From NCBI GenBank assembly GCA_964387025.1, contig CAYLUZ010000004.1:1-64000 (forward strand): a stretch of 64,000 nucleotides of DNA, written 5' to 3'. Origin of the DNA: PNON01 sp964387025 (GTDB taxonomy: Bacteria > Chloroflexota > Anaerolineae > Anaerolineales > Anaerolineaceae). Below are positions 45,101-54,118 of this stretch, piece after piece. The notes below the pieces were generated by a model that had not been told where the DNA came from, did not search any database, and saw only the letters and a list, made by a program, of their open reading frames with translations. The translations under genes and the position numbers were made by a program. Within the stretch, counting starts at the first letter, position 1. Every line of letters begins with the position of its first letter.

Positions 45101-45296
45101 AAACGGTGGAACTTGCGGTCAATTTGAAGACTATGAAGGTATGAAACCTATTTACTACAATGGCGTCACCAAAATGAAAGCTTTTGAAACCTGTTACAGC
45201 ACCGGAAGCTCCTGGGAATGGGTTCCCTGCACAGAAGGCGGACAAGACTACTGGGAGTTCGCTAACCCGATGTCGATCGATTTTTTCGGTAACTAA
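42195..45296 (+). CDS. Surface module B1: paralogue of the Ig/LysM protein (1033 aa)
   Basis: The layout is the same as the gene at 37726: helix (about 5-28), Ig-like domain, LysM (YIVKEGDTLESIAGSEQVD), Pro-rich linker and the same C-terminal part with matching Cys residues (ending CYSTGSSWEWVPC). Long stretches are identical between the two (for example IPAVETQVYPGSSPVHV), so they are tandem duplicates. The C-terminal 250 residues before the end differ most. AGGAGGGG precedes the ATG. Confidence 0.85.
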   Translation: MKYRSMITIGLAIFIIACIALIGTAVIFLTRIPAVETQVYPGSSPVHVQLSAPVSPTGWPLNSYIPIQAEAMGGGTISTIELYINGVLYQKVSSPAGWDQPSYFGRWRWQPGTTGIFILIAKATNTMGATGVSEPVSLNVVDAVGTRSPYIVKEGDTLESIAGSEQVDLSDLSNANPSIDDPSQVIPVDTKIDLPNPPTPVTNPNIISGFPELKIADQQPVDTSAPPEGSEEGNPPPPDKEKPQGLSIASFQDLKFWMDQKKPENSVSLPLEPVINAKPNKCTVTLHLNSPLYYDSSDPTVDKSHNESGFFVYRSQDGNPFERIATLPAITYPVTWEFYNGYTIPDQFGVVTYTISAFNTTGETTSAPVTLQMDQDNCLAKGRGAASLGQIHLTDGNLILPYSMDLAYLYMSINNARSYRIPEGDRMFLPGSGMKLNLDDYFDTLLDSFTAADFDISMEVWGWIGSDLKLVGTYKTTIHRSVLLVCSEEGEGKCSGNGDGEWLTEINFSDQKPVKDQIYMFKWISSQTQKTDQVCYQFAYTPYPNDFFFDVNGLISSDCGDIIKNNQYTNSNEEVFTGFIGNLLYPTEQPEFHGWGAGSQVFDYHSFGIQDYYPEGSAFSIFVRVQPKSDHFDPQAEFSNTVVIHRNTPPVPSELPPLASTLPSLYDIQILQESYVPPEFEVWDDWGCVIIDEDPTGEFYPGQYVCPGKIPPKDECEGKSDFICFFESIPGALDFLLDQFSWAFELWKSAIAQNISNIIPGCSDTDWCKSAVKKGVDYGLSYLTGLPPTIPTSDQLIADNVGEMFVNAAEVAEMYFTGYDESAVKIFCDQVDCQKVVSDKFLSEYKQAKSFVANKSCSGGMEAYYHGQTPNCLDPSIIMHAAPGSGNYPAVIAVKITRKAASETDLVQAFFSPYRLAVNINATSDLSKLGYSQTEWKEYESVLLEIPDIPPGKSTTLFIPLEPCSVGDQNGGTCGQFEDYEGMKPIYYNGVTKMKAFETCYSTGSSWEWVPCTEGGQDYWEFANPMSIDFFGN

Positions 45297-45307
45297 ATGA
45301 GGCAGCC

Positions 45308-46285
45308 ATGAAAAAAGTTCTCCGATATCTCCTCTTTTTCACACTGATATCAGTGTTGGCCGGATGTAATGGCAAACAAATCGTTCGTCAAACGATCAAC
45401 ATCCCCGGATTTGATGCAACACAAGCCTGGATCGATGCACCGCTGCCCGAAATGCATATTCCGCTGGCTCCATACGAATTCGTTGCCCATGGCACAGATC
45501 AGGGTGGTATCAGCCAGTTGGAATGGATTCTAGGTGGTGCTTCTTTGGGTATCGTGGATGCAAAGAATTCTGCAGATAAATTGGCTACTTTCATGTTTCT
45601 TTGGACTCCTCCCGGACCGGGTACTTACACCCTGCAGGTTCGGGCGAAGAATAATGCCAACAAGTGGAGTGAACTTGATGAAGCCGTCTTTTTTGTTGGC
45701 GATATCACTCCCACAGTTACTCTCATCCCAAGTGACACTCCCACGCCTGTTATCTCAGACACACCTACACTTGTAATCTCAGACACACCTACCCTGACAG
45801 CGACAAAAACCCCGACAGAGACGAAAACACCCACCCCGGTTCCATCAGAAATTACCTATATTCCCGGTCTTTCCACGAACCAGTTCTACTTTGGCAGCTG
45901 CCAACCTAACCAAGTGGATGTAAGTGCTCAATTATCCAATACCGTTGGAGTTAACCATGTTGAACTGTTTGTCAGGCTGCTGGATAACAATAGCTCTGAT
46001 TCGACCGCGTGGGATTCGTATGGAGTAATGTCCGATACTGGGAGCGGATTGTTCCGGATCGCATTGAAATCCAGCAATATCACCGGGGCAAACCGGTTTT
46101 CATCATCGGTGGTGCTGTATCAATTTATCGCGGTCGGAGCAAAAGGCAAAGTGCTTGGCCGCAGCCCGAGTTACAACGATCTTTCACTCATTACCTGTGG
46201 TGGTATCATCATTCCACCTGGAGGGTTCACCATTGTACCGCGGCCGCCGACTGATGTTCCAACACTCATCCCGCCTCCAAGTTAG
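45308..46285 (+). CDS. Surface module B2: paralogue of the TPTP lipoprotein
   Basis: Lipobox LAGC with C20, Ig-like domain, Thr/Pro linker and the same C-terminal domain (YIPGLSTNQFYFGSCQPNQVDVS, identical over this stretch to the first copy). It lies 11 bases after its LysM partner, the same spacing as in the first module. The terminal 'PTDVPTLIPPP' tail is also shared. Confidence 0.85.
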   Translation: MKKVLRYLLFFTLISVLAGCNGKQIVRQTINIPGFDATQAWIDAPLPEMHIPLAPYEFVAHGTDQGGISQLEWILGGASLGIVDAKNSADKLATFMFLWTPPGPGTYTLQVRAKNNANKWSELDEAVFFVGDITPTVTLIPSDTPTPVISDTPTLVISDTPTLTATKTPTETKTPTPVPSEITYIPGLSTNQFYFGSCQPNQVDVSAQLSNTVGVNHVELFVRLLDNNSSDSTAWDSYGVMSDTGSGLFRIALKSSNITGANRFSSSVVLYQFIAVGAKGKVLGRSPSYNDLSLITCGGIIIPPGGFTIVPRPPTDVPTLIPPPS

Positions 46286-46343
46286 GTGGGATATAATCCA
46301 TCCCTTTCCTTTTGGGGCACCGGGTATGAATGTTTTTCATGAT

Positions 46344-46367
46344 ACTTCTGGAAGAATTTCCGGAAGT
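46344..46367. repeat. Small hairpin between convergent surface genes
   Basis: ACTTCTGGAA pairs with TTCCGGAAGT (one G-T pair) around a 4-nt loop, just before the larger terminator. Confidence 0.4.
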
Positions 46368-46377
46368 AAATGGTGAG

Positions 46378-46424
46378 AAAACGGTCCCTCATAAGGGAAC
46401 ATCCTTATGCGGGACCGTTTTATG
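46378..46424. terminator. Bidirectional terminator between convergent surface operons
   Basis: A 20-bp stem with one mismatch (AAAACGGTCCCTCATAAGGA with TCCTTATGCGGGACCGTTTT) has an A-run on the left and a T-run on the right, suited to stop both strands. It overlaps the stop codon of the minus-strand gene. Confidence 0.8.
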
Positions 46425-49400
46425 GGACCTCGCAGATACTGAATTGAGTTAACCACTGTGCATCATGTTCAAATTCGGTTCCCATCACCCATAAATGAGC
46501 ACTTGGACCATCTGCAGCGATATTGTGGCAGGCACCTGACGGCCCCATAGGCCCGGCACCATAATTCTCCTCATTTGTATATGTTTCTTCTCCTGTAACA
46601 TCCCCATGGTTGGTTTCTGTAGCAGTGACAGTCACCACCAGCGTTTCTTCTCCATATAATTCAAACTGAGGAGTTCCGTATATTAAATTACCTGTATCTG
46701 GATCGTTCAAACTGAGGACGCAATACCGTGGTGAGAAACAGGAACCCCAATCAATTTCCTGGTTGATATTCCACGAAGCTACTTCGCGTCTGGATGGTCC
46801 GGATACGATGGCTGCCCTGAATCGGAATTCAGTATCGTTCCGGTAATCATAAGGAACTTCAATCATTTCCCAGCCGATCAGATATGTACCCATTGCACCG
46901 ATACTGATGGAATTATTCGACTCATCAGTTTCACTTATGCGGTCAAGTTGATCCACGATCAGATCGTACCCTGGGATTCGTGAAGTCCCGTCAATGCTGA
47001 TAGGAATTTCAATGGTTTCACCTGGCAGCAAAGTCACTTCATCAATAGTACCTGCCAGTTCATACCTGCCATCTGATATTGGGTTGGAATTTTTATGTAT
47101 CTGGATCGTGCGACCTTCGAGTTCACCTTCTCCGGAATTGCGAACTATTGCGAGCGTAATTCCACTCTCAAAGTCATGAGAGACCGAGCTTATCGTAAGG
47201 TCTGGACGGTTGCTGCAGACGGGTCCATGGAACAAAGCCCCTGTTTGTTCATACTCCTCTAATACATCGTCATATGGATCAATCCAGATGCAGGCGTCCA
47301 TCTGATCAGTGTGCACTTCCAGTCCTTCCCGTTCCAATTGTGTCGTGTCACCCGGTGCGAGAGTGAAATTAGACCAGGTGAAATATCCGAGTGAAGCACC
47401 ATTCCGGGTTCTTAATTCAATTGTCAGGTCACGGTTTGCCCAGGTTCCGGTTCCGCCATTACTAATATCCACCACGACCATCCCGGTTGTTTCATCAACA
47501 GAGATATGATCTACGTTGATCCAAGGCCGCGGTTCATAGCCGGCTACCCCGCTTCCACGTGGACTATCCGCTGTAGGTTCCCATCGGACTGTTACCCGGC
47601 AGCGGCCATTGTTAGAGGTCAAGGTATTTTCATGCAGTTCATCCAATTCACCGGAAACCGGATTATCCTGGTATTGGAAGGACATAGCATCGCAGATTGT
47701 ATCCGGGCATCCAGAATCATCGGAATCATGGCAGTGCCCTGAATCCTGATCAAATATTTGGAATCCATATTCGAAGATACCGCCCACCGGGACATCCACC
47801 ACTAATTGAGGTAGACCTGAAAAATGCCAGGTAACATCATCTGACATGCTGTCCAGGTTATAGGTCTGGTTGTTTCCCAAACCATTTGCCATATCCAAAG
47901 ATCCTCCACTTCCTGGGGATCGGGTGTCAAAACTTACTGCATCGGAGTTCGCATTGAAAACACCCCAAACCGGTCCAATATCACCGTGATGACGGGGTTG
48001 ATTTCCATCGGTTCCCAGGTCAAATGTTTCCAATTGCTGGAATTCTATCTGGATTTGTTTATTGCAATCCTCCGGTGATGTCTCCACGATGGCTACAGCA
48101 GGACGGGACTCCGGCCCATCTGGAAAACCAACCCGAAAAGCAGTGATTATAAAAGTGTAAGGAGATCCGCAGGGTGGCCTCAGCCACTCCGGAGGTAGGA
48201 ATGATCTGCGGGAATCAGCAGTTTCCACCCATTGCAGGTTTCCATTTAAATACACTCTGAATCCATCGATCGGTTCTTCCCCTTCTGCAGGGGTGTAATC
48301 CCACCTGATTTGTGAAGGAGTCTCAAGTATCCGGGCGTTGGTTGGCGGGGTCATACTATTATCCAACCATAGAGGTATTCCCCGGGGAGTATCGCCCACG
48401 TGGGAGATACGGTAGGTGACCGAATATGCTGGATTGTCGCCTGGAATGGCCAGCGATCGTGGAACACCATTCCATTCTTCCGCGGTTGAGCTGGCTCGCA
48501 GATTACCCAGATCAACGGCATCAGTACCATCCGCGGTAATACCCACACAGGATAGATCGAGTTCAATGGGCAGGTTTTGATCCCAGAACATGACAGGTGC
48601 ATAGTTACCGCTCAAATATTCACTTATATTCCAACCCGTATACCCTTCTGGTCCCATGCTGATCGGCTCAAACGACTCGTCGGTGGATTGGTCATCATCC
48701 ATATCCGGGAACCAGGCTGGTGTTTGACCACCTATTCCCAGGTAACAGTGCAGGCTCTCATAAGGACTGCTTGTTTCCAGGTCAAGCATTTCAATTCTTA
48801 ATCCGAGGGGTTCATCTTCCCCAAACCGGTAAGCATACAGGATACCCAGATCAAAAAACCCGCCACCACCCGGTGGTTCACCTTCCGGCGCAGGGCTGTC
48901 GCCTCCCCCTTCCGGTAAGGCAGGTGCTTCTCCAGCGGGTTCACCATCTGGGATGGTCAACTCATCTCCTGGAGCAATTCCTCCACTACCAATCCCCGGA
49001 TTTTCCTCTTCTATTTGTTCGGGTGAGACCCCAAAATCAGACGCAATAGAATCGAGCGTATCTCCCTGAGAAGCTGTATACGTTTCAGCTGCAGCACTTC
49101 CGACATCCCTGGCAGTGATAACGACCGTGGATTGACCGGCTTTCCCTTTACTGGATACTGCCTTTGCAATAATGATGTGATTTCCTTCCGTGACGGGAAT
49201 CCATGAACCGGAATAGAACAAATTGGTCGGTGAACTCGCTTCAGCAGCGAACCTTTCTCCAATAAGCACATCATCCACCCATATTTCTAGTTTGGATAGG
49301 CCCATCTCTTCTCTGGCGGAAGCTTGCAATAGTACCAATTCACCCACGTTAACTTGATCCCGGTTGAGTGGATTCTGGATCAACACCAGCGGACGTGATT

Positions 49401-49518
49401 GAAAATCGGATGTTCTAGTGGATGAATATAAGTATATGAAGATGGATGCGATGCAAGCAATGAGAAATATGACAAAACCAATCGCTACCCCCCACCAGAT
49501 ATTTGATCTCTTTTTCAT
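46420..49518 (-). CDS. Surface module C: diverged Ig/LysM protein with CARDB domain (1032 aa)
   Basis: The layout starts like the two plus-strand paralogues: a helix (about 8-30), Ig-like domain, LysM (YTASQGDTLDSIASDFGVSPEQI, about 148-190) and Gly/Pro-rich linker. The C-terminal part differs, with a fibronectin-like region (about 390-480) and CARDB-type segments (VVDISNGGTGTWANRDLTIEL; LPGETIEIPISIDG), which are predicted extracellular adhesion folds. Length is nearly the same as the paralogues. It follows its lipoprotein gene after 10 bases. Confidence 0.82.
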   Translation of the reverse strand: MKKRSNIWWGVAIGFVIFLIACIASIFIYLYSSTRTSDFQSRPLVLIQNPLNRDQVNVGELVLLQASAREEMGLSKLEIWVDDVLIGERFAAEASSPTNLFYSGSWIPVTEGNHIIIAKAVSSKGKAGQSTVVITARDVGSAAAETYTASQGDTLDSIASDFGVSPEQIEEENPGIGSGGIAPGDELTIPDGEPAGEAPALPEGGGDSPAPEGEPPGGGGFFDLGILYAYRFGEDEPLGLRIEMLDLETSSPYESLHCYLGIGGQTPAWFPDMDDDQSTDESFEPISMGPEGYTGWNISEYLSGNYAPVMFWDQNLPIELDLSCVGITADGTDAVDLGNLRASSTAEEWNGVPRSLAIPGDNPAYSVTYRISHVGDTPRGIPLWLDNSMTPPTNARILETPSQIRWDYTPAEGEEPIDGFRVYLNGNLQWVETADSRRSFLPPEWLRPPCGSPYTFIITAFRVGFPDGPESRPAVAIVETSPEDCNKQIQIEFQQLETFDLGTDGNQPRHHGDIGPVWGVFNANSDAVSFDTRSPGSGGSLDMANGLGNNQTYNLDSMSDDVTWHFSGLPQLVVDVPVGGIFEYGFQIFDQDSGHCHDSDDSGCPDTICDAMSFQYQDNPVSGELDELHENTLTSNNGRCRVTVRWEPTADSPRGSGVAGYEPRPWINVDHISVDETTGMVVVDISNGGTGTWANRDLTIELRTRNGASLGYFTWSNFTLAPGDTTQLEREGLEVHTDQMDACIWIDPYDDVLEEYEQTGALFHGPVCSNRPDLTISSVSHDFESGITLAIVRNSGEGELEGRTIQIHKNSNPISDGRYELAGTIDEVTLLPGETIEIPISIDGTSRIPGYDLIVDQLDRISETDESNNSISIGAMGTYLIGWEMIEVPYDYRNDTEFRFRAAIVSGPSRREVASWNINQEIDWGSCFSPRYCVLSLNDPDTGNLIYGTPQFELYGEETLVVTVTATETNHGDVTGEETYTNEENYGAGPMGPSGACHNIAADGPSAHLWVMGTEFEHDAQWLTQFSICEVP

Positions 49519-49528
49519 TTTTCCCTCC

Positions 49529-50596
49529 TCAACTGATGGTCACACTGAAACGGGACCAGGCGGACCATGCCCCTGTGTTACCATTTCCATCAACAGCCCT
49601 CACCTGCCAGCGGTAGTAGAAACCGCATTCAACCGGCAGGCTCATTGTCTTCCCACTGGTAATGGTGAACACGCTTCCGGACACAGCCTTCCAGTTGTTA
49701 TCTCCTCCATTGCGCTGTACCTTCACCTCATAGCGGGATATTCCAGAAGGATCTGATACCGGCAGCCAGGTGAGAGATTGGGATGCTTTGCATCCGATGG
49801 ACAAACCATCTGCAGGTACTGCTGGAGCAGGAGCTAGAGGAGGTGTCGTATCACCGGGCGGGGTGGGTGTAACGCACTCACCTTCAACAGCGATATCGAC
49901 CTGTTTCTTTTCTTCCCGGCCATCCTGGTGGATGATTGTCAACGAATATCGTTCATTTTTACACAGGCAATCCTGGTAGGAACCATCAAAGGGTTGATCA
50001 ACACCTCCGAAAATAATTCGGGAAACATTTTCTGCGTGCCATTTGAGGGTCGTACATTCACCCGCTTGAATGGCAGCCGGGTCGGCGATAAATTCTACCA
50101 GTGGTCCGGGTATCGTAGGAGTTAGTGTGACCATATCGGTAGGGGTAATGGTCGGCGTGGCTGTGATCTCTTCATCAAGTGTAGGTGTCGGCGATGCTGT
50201 GCTGGTTGCCTGTTCTACGCCTATGGTCACCTTGGTTGAATCTGCTGTGCTGGCGTTCCCGGCTCCATCAAAAGCCACTGCCTGAATGACATACGTACCA
50301 GAGCCGGGCGGTGAAAATGTATGTGAATAACGGTAAAGGTCTCCCTCTTTGGACAAACCTTCCAGTGAGGTGGATAATTCTCCGTTGATGTGGATCTCCA
50401 CCTTGGCTATTCCGTTCTTGCTCGCCGCGTGACCTTCAATTTGAATGGGTTGAATCTCTGCGTAGTTTTTTCCATTGACCGGCACATCTATCCAGACGGA
50501 GGTACCAATATCCCCAGGCGAATTCGTACACCCGGCAAGGGTTGCGAAAATTACAATCAAACCAATAATGCGGATAAACAATAACCTCATTTCCAT
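49529..50596 (-). CDS. Surface module C: lipoprotein with Ig-like and fibronectin-like domains
   Basis: With the ATG at 50596 (GGAGGT about seven bases upstream) the protein is 355 residues with a lipobox LAGC (C23). An Ig-like domain (about 35-130) is followed by a Thr/Pro linker, a second small domain with CTTLKWHAENVSRIIFGG, and a fibronectin-III-like domain (LTWLPVSDPSGISRYEVKVQ...FYYRWQVRAVDGNGN). Unlike the plus-strand modules, the lipoprotein comes before the LysM partner. Confidence 0.82.
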   Translation of the reverse strand: MEMRLLFIRIIGLIVIFATLAGCTNSPGDIGTSVWIDVPVNGKNYAEIQPIQIEGHAASKNGIAKVEIHINGELSTSLEGLSKEGDLYRYSHTFSPPGSGTYVIQAVAFDGAGNASTADSTKVTIGVEQATSTASPTPTLDEEITATPTITPTDMVTLTPTIPGPLVEFIADPAAIQAGECTTLKWHAENVSRIIFGGVDQPFDGSYQDCLCKNERYSLTIIHQDGREEKKQVDIAVEGECVTPTPPGDTTPPLAPAPAVPADGLSIGCKASQSLTWLPVSDPSGISRYEVKVQRNGGDNNWKAVSGSVFTITSGKTMSLPVECGFYYRWQVRAVDGNGNTGAWSAWSRFSVTIS

Positions 50597-50629
50597 AAGG
50601 TACCTCCTTGCATCCAATAGGTAGATCGA

Positions 50630-52297
50630 TTACCGGTAAAATATTTTCTTGAATAAGGCAAAAAGCAGGATAAATACAAAAGGAATGAGAATTGTTCCCC
50701 CGCACGGGACCAGCTTGCTTAGTGGATTCTCAGTCATTTCCGGTTCTTCATTTTCCTGTGGTAATTCGGTTCCGGCAATAAATGCATCTTCAACAGGTTC
50801 TTCCAATATCCATTCATCTTCTTGGATCAACCTTAATTCATCTATTCGAATGGTTGAGTTCAATCTTTGTTCATAATTTCCGAATCCAAAAGCCACACCG
50901 GTCACCTTATCCATCTGATCAAATGACTCTCCAGCATTTGCTTCCCAATCGACCCGAAGGAAGTCTTGCCATTTTAGCGTGGTCGTCTTCCATTGGCCGC
51001 CAGTATCTGCAATATTCAACCGGTAGACATAAGAGGCTACACCATCCGGCGAGTCGCTGTAAATATCCACATCAAGGGTTGTATTATGGTCAGTGGTGAG
51101 ATATTGGAATTGGACCCCGTCATAAGAGCTAAAATCCCTTGGTTCAGCATAATTAAGACTGCAGGTTGCCCAACTGGAAGGGGCTACATCCGCTTCAATT
51201 AATAATGAAGAAGACCCACCAGATGCTGCATTTCCGTCCATAGTACAGGTCAGTTTGGAGTCTGTTGCCTCGTCATGGTAAGCTTGCCACCCTAATGTTC
51301 CATCCGGGATGGTACCCTCAAAATCATCGATCATTCCTTCTGCGTGGGCGATAGCTCCGGGTTCAACCGGCACCTCGGGGATCTGCACCGGAGTATCGTC
51401 CGAAAAGATATCCTGTGGATTGTTTGCCTGCCAGCGGTGATAAAAAATATTCAATAATGGAATGAATTCTTCGGTTGCTTTCTGGCTGCCCTGGATGCTG
51501 GGATGGTCATCGCCGGATGGATAATACAGGGTATCCCGGGCTGGGATGAGGCGTTCTATCCGTCCATCGATATACCGGTGATGAGCATCCGGAGCCGTAA
51601 GGATATTGTGAAAATCGAATACTGCCACATTTGGCAGTGTGTAGTCGTTTTCATCCAACCAGTCGCTGGCCAGCCAGTTTGTAAAAGCGCGGGCATTGGC
51701 TGCATATTCGGGATCGCTCAGTGGTGGTTGGGTGATGACGATGAATAGCTTGTCCGGGCGGGTGGCAAAGTACTTCAGGATCTGATTATAGACATACTTG
51801 GCATTCCCGACTGTAAGATCGGTTCCTTCCATGGCTGGATCATCCGGGTTGCCTGTTAGTGCGGAATTTGGAAAGCAGGATTTGAACATGATGATCTCAT
51901 TCTCTCCACCGGGATCGGGAGTGTTTCTGGTGTAGCTGGAGAGCTGTTCAGTTTCATTGAATAACGCATCCATATACCTGGGGGTTTCCGCACTGCTGAA
52001 CCATTCCAACCAGTTGGGGATGTCTGTCCTGTCGCCGATCGCATCTGGACCCCAGCCATAGTTGGTATCACTGACAAAATAATTGTTGTCCTCCAGCGTT
52101 TTTCCCAGGTTGCCATAATCATCCGTCAACCAGTTCTCACCGGTGGAATGATGGATGAAGATCAGTTTCACCGTTGCATCCGGTGGATTGTGGTTGAACC
52201 CTTGTTGAGCTGGCATGAAAGGCTTTGCCCCCGTTTGGAGAAATAGTATTATGAAAGCGAATATCAAAACAAAATACTTCCTTGCATGTAGTTTCAT
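50630..52297 (-). CDS. SGNH-hydrolase-like protein with CBM11-like domain and C-terminal anchor
   Basis: A signal peptide (about 1-25) leads into a domain (about 40-300) with IFIHHSTG, IIMFKSCFPNS, FIVITQPPLSD and SGDDHPSIQGS. The last suits the D-x-x-H of SGNH hydrolases, but the first GDS motif is not plain, so catalysis is uncertain. A CBM11-like beta domain follows (about 325-500; MIDDFEG start). A C-terminal helix with CGGT before it and basic residues after it should anchor the protein. Twelve to 33 bases separate it from the lipoprotein gene, so all three minus-strand genes form one operon. Confidence 0.75.
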   Translation of the reverse strand: MKLHARKYFVLIFAFIILFLQTGAKPFMPAQQGFNHNPPDATVKLIFIHHSTGENWLTDDYGNLGKTLEDNNYFVSDTNYGWGPDAIGDRTDIPNWLEWFSSAETPRYMDALFNETEQLSSYTRNTPDPGGENEIIMFKSCFPNSALTGNPDDPAMEGTDLTVGNAKYVYNQILKYFATRPDKLFIVITQPPLSDPEYAANARAFTNWLASDWLDENDYTLPNVAVFDFHNILTAPDAHHRYIDGRIERLIPARDTLYYPSGDDHPSIQGSQKATEEFIPLLNIFYHRWQANNPQDIFSDDTPVQIPEVPVEPGAIAHAEGMIDDFEGTIPDGTLGWQAYHDEATDSKLTCTMDGNAASGGSSSLLIEADVAPSSWATCSLNYAEPRDFSSYDGVQFQYLTTDHNTTLDVDIYSDSPDGVASYVYRLNIADTGGQWKTTTLKWQDFLRVDWEANAGESFDQMDKVTGVAFGFGNYEQRLNSTIRIDELRLIQEDEWILEEPVEDAFIAGTELPQENEEPEMTENPLSKLVPCGGTILIPFVFILLFALFKKIFYR

Positions 52298-52460
52298 TTG
52301 ATCCTCCCAGATACCATAAGCTAATGCTTAATGAGCTATTCCTCCCGAAAAGCATTGATATTTTGATTATATGAAAGGTGCGAACGAATAACAATAGGGT
52401 GTCCGGTCAGAGCGAAGATGCCGGTGTCTTCTCCAGCCCCACCAAAGGGCGAGAGAAACT

Positions 52461-52491
52461 CCCTATCCTGTAGGAGAGGGTTGGGGTGAGG
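52461..52491 (+). repeat. REP-like intergenic hairpin
   Basis: CCCTATCCT and AGGAGAGGG form a stem with one mismatch, followed by TTGGGGTGAGG. Sequences of this shape (pyrimidine arm, GGAGAGGG arm, TTGGGGTGAGG tail) are dispersed in intergenic DNA of many bacteria. Copy number in this genome cannot be judged here. Confidence 0.5.
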
Positions 52492-52555
52492 TTAATCTCA
52501 GAGAGGAAGATAATGATATTTACCAGAGGTTATATAATACTGATAACTTATAAAA

Positions 52556-52975
52556 ATGAACACCTTACGTGAAATTGAAAAGCACTTCCAATATTTGCCG
52601 CATGAGATGCTGGATATCCTCATTGAGCTTCGTAACCTTGTCACCCGGATCGCTCCGGATGCAACCGAAGTGATCCAACGAAAGGGAATAACCTTTTACC
52701 ATGCGGAACATGGCGGACCGGTCAGTGCCGGCGTCTGTCAGATCCTGGTCCGCGATAACCACATCGACCTGGCATTCATCCATGGAGCATTCCTGCCTGA
52801 CCCCCACCATCTATTGGAGGGGAACGGAATCGCCAAACGATTCATTCCAATCCTTTCGTATGATCATGCGCCTTGGGATGATTTGGCTGAAATGATCGAC
52901 TCATCAGATCGTTTTGATCCGTATACCCAGACATTTCGGCAGAACAACATAGCGACAAGAACTGCTCAGGAATGA
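52556..52975 (+). CDS. DUF1801-domain protein
   Basis: The 139 residues fit the DUF1801/YdhG-like fold (LRNLVTRIAPDATEVIQRKGITFYH at the start, and HIDLAFIHGAFLPDP). Function unknown; soluble, no signal peptide. A TATAAT sequence lies about 25 bases before the ATG. Confidence 0.78.
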   Translation: MNTLREIEKHFQYLPHEMLDILIELRNLVTRIAPDATEVIQRKGITFYHAEHGGPVSAGVCQILVRDNHIDLAFIHGAFLPDPHHLLEGNGIAKRFIPILSYDHAPWDDLAEMIDSSDRFDPYTQTFRQNNIATRTAQE

Positions 52976-53064
52976 AGAACTAAAAAAGATTTTTATCGAT
53001 CACTGCTAACTCCCTTTGATTGGTTGTAAAGACAAGAAATTAACTATTTAGTCTAAAAAAGTAT

Positions 53065-53092
53065 TTGCGCATCACCAGGATGTTGCTATACT
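53065..53092 (+). promoter_or_regulatory. Probable promoter of the Ig/PG-binding lipoprotein
   Basis: TTGCGC (53065-53070) and TATACT (53087-53092) are separated by 16 bases and lie about 80 bases before the ATG at 53175. Two of six bases of the -35 differ from consensus. Confidence 0.45.
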
Positions 53093-53174
53093 TTTAATAA
53101 TAATCCATTGCTTGTTGAGCAAATAAGAGGTGAAACCGCATATAGATATGGTTGATATGGAAAAAGGAGGAAAT

Positions 53175-53987
53175 ATGAACAGAAGACTTTCTTTGTTGAC
53201 TATTGTTCTAGTACTTATAGCCTCAGCCATTGCCTGTAACCTGCCAGATGCCGGCAGCCAGATCACCCCCACCGTGGAATCCACCGCCACTATCCCGATC
53301 ATACCTACATTAACAGAGACACCTGCACCAACCCAGACTTCCACTGCTACACCCGCCCCACCAACAAATACTCCATTGCCATCTCCGACTGTCGTGCTAA
53401 CTCCATGCGACATAGCGGAATTTGTCATGGATGTTAATTATGCCGACGGTGCTAATGTAAACGTAGGTAAAACATTTACTAAAACCTGGCGGTTGAAGAA
53501 TATTGGTACTTGCACTTGGGATACAAATTACAGTATTGTGTTCGTTTCCGGGGACGATCTGAACGCCCCGGCTGCGGTTTCGTTGACCGGGTCTGTTCAG
53601 CCGGGCAGCCCTGCAGATTTAAGTGTGAAATTGAAAGCCCCCAATTCCAAAGGCACATACCAGGCATTTTTTAAACTGCGCTCTGCTGATGGAACAATGT
53701 TCGGGGTCGGTTCGGGTGGTGCAACTGCTTTCTGGGTAAAGATAAAAGCAGTTAATCCCAACGAAATCCCTGTTTTGACCCGTACATTGAAATTGACCAA
53801 TCCACGCATGCAGGGTGATGATGTTTTATTATTACAGAAACGCCTGATCGATCTGGGATATGTCCTGGGTACGGCGGACGGTGTTTTCGGTCCTAAAACT
53901 GATACCGCAGTTCGCGCATTCCAATCAGATAATGGGCTGACAAGCGACGGGATGGTCGGGCAGACTACCTGGGCGGCGCTGTTTAAT
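53175..53987 (+). CDS. Lipoprotein with NBR1-type Ig domain and peptidoglycan-binding domain
   Basis: Starting at ATG 53175 (AAAGGAGGAAAT upstream is decisive over the GTG at 53130), the protein is 271 residues. A lipobox SAIAC (C21) is followed by a Thr/Pro linker. An NBR1/FW-type Ig domain comes next (about 80-190; TFTKTWRLKNIGTCTWDTNY), then a C-terminal PG_binding_1 domain (about 205-271; LLQKRLIDLGYVLGTADGVFGPKTDTAVRAFQ). It is probably a wall-binding envelope protein. A strong terminator follows. Confidence 0.9.
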
Positions 53988-54023
53988 TAATAAGTTGCCA
54001 GCTTTGCATGGTTGTAGAAATAA

Positions 54024-54071
54024 TAAGTTATGTGGCGGGTTCGTTATTGAACCTGCCACATAACTTATTTT
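54024..54071 (+). terminator. Strong terminator after the Ig/PG-binding lipoprotein
   Basis: A 19-bp stem with one G-T pair (TAAGTTATGTGGCGGGTTC with GAACCTGCCACATAACTTA) and a 6-nt loop is followed by TTTTG. It lies between convergent genes and could serve both. Confidence 0.88.
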
Positions 54072-54118
54072 GTTCCGTCTAAACTTGATTCAAGGTGCAT
54101 ATGGGAATTGATCGGAGG

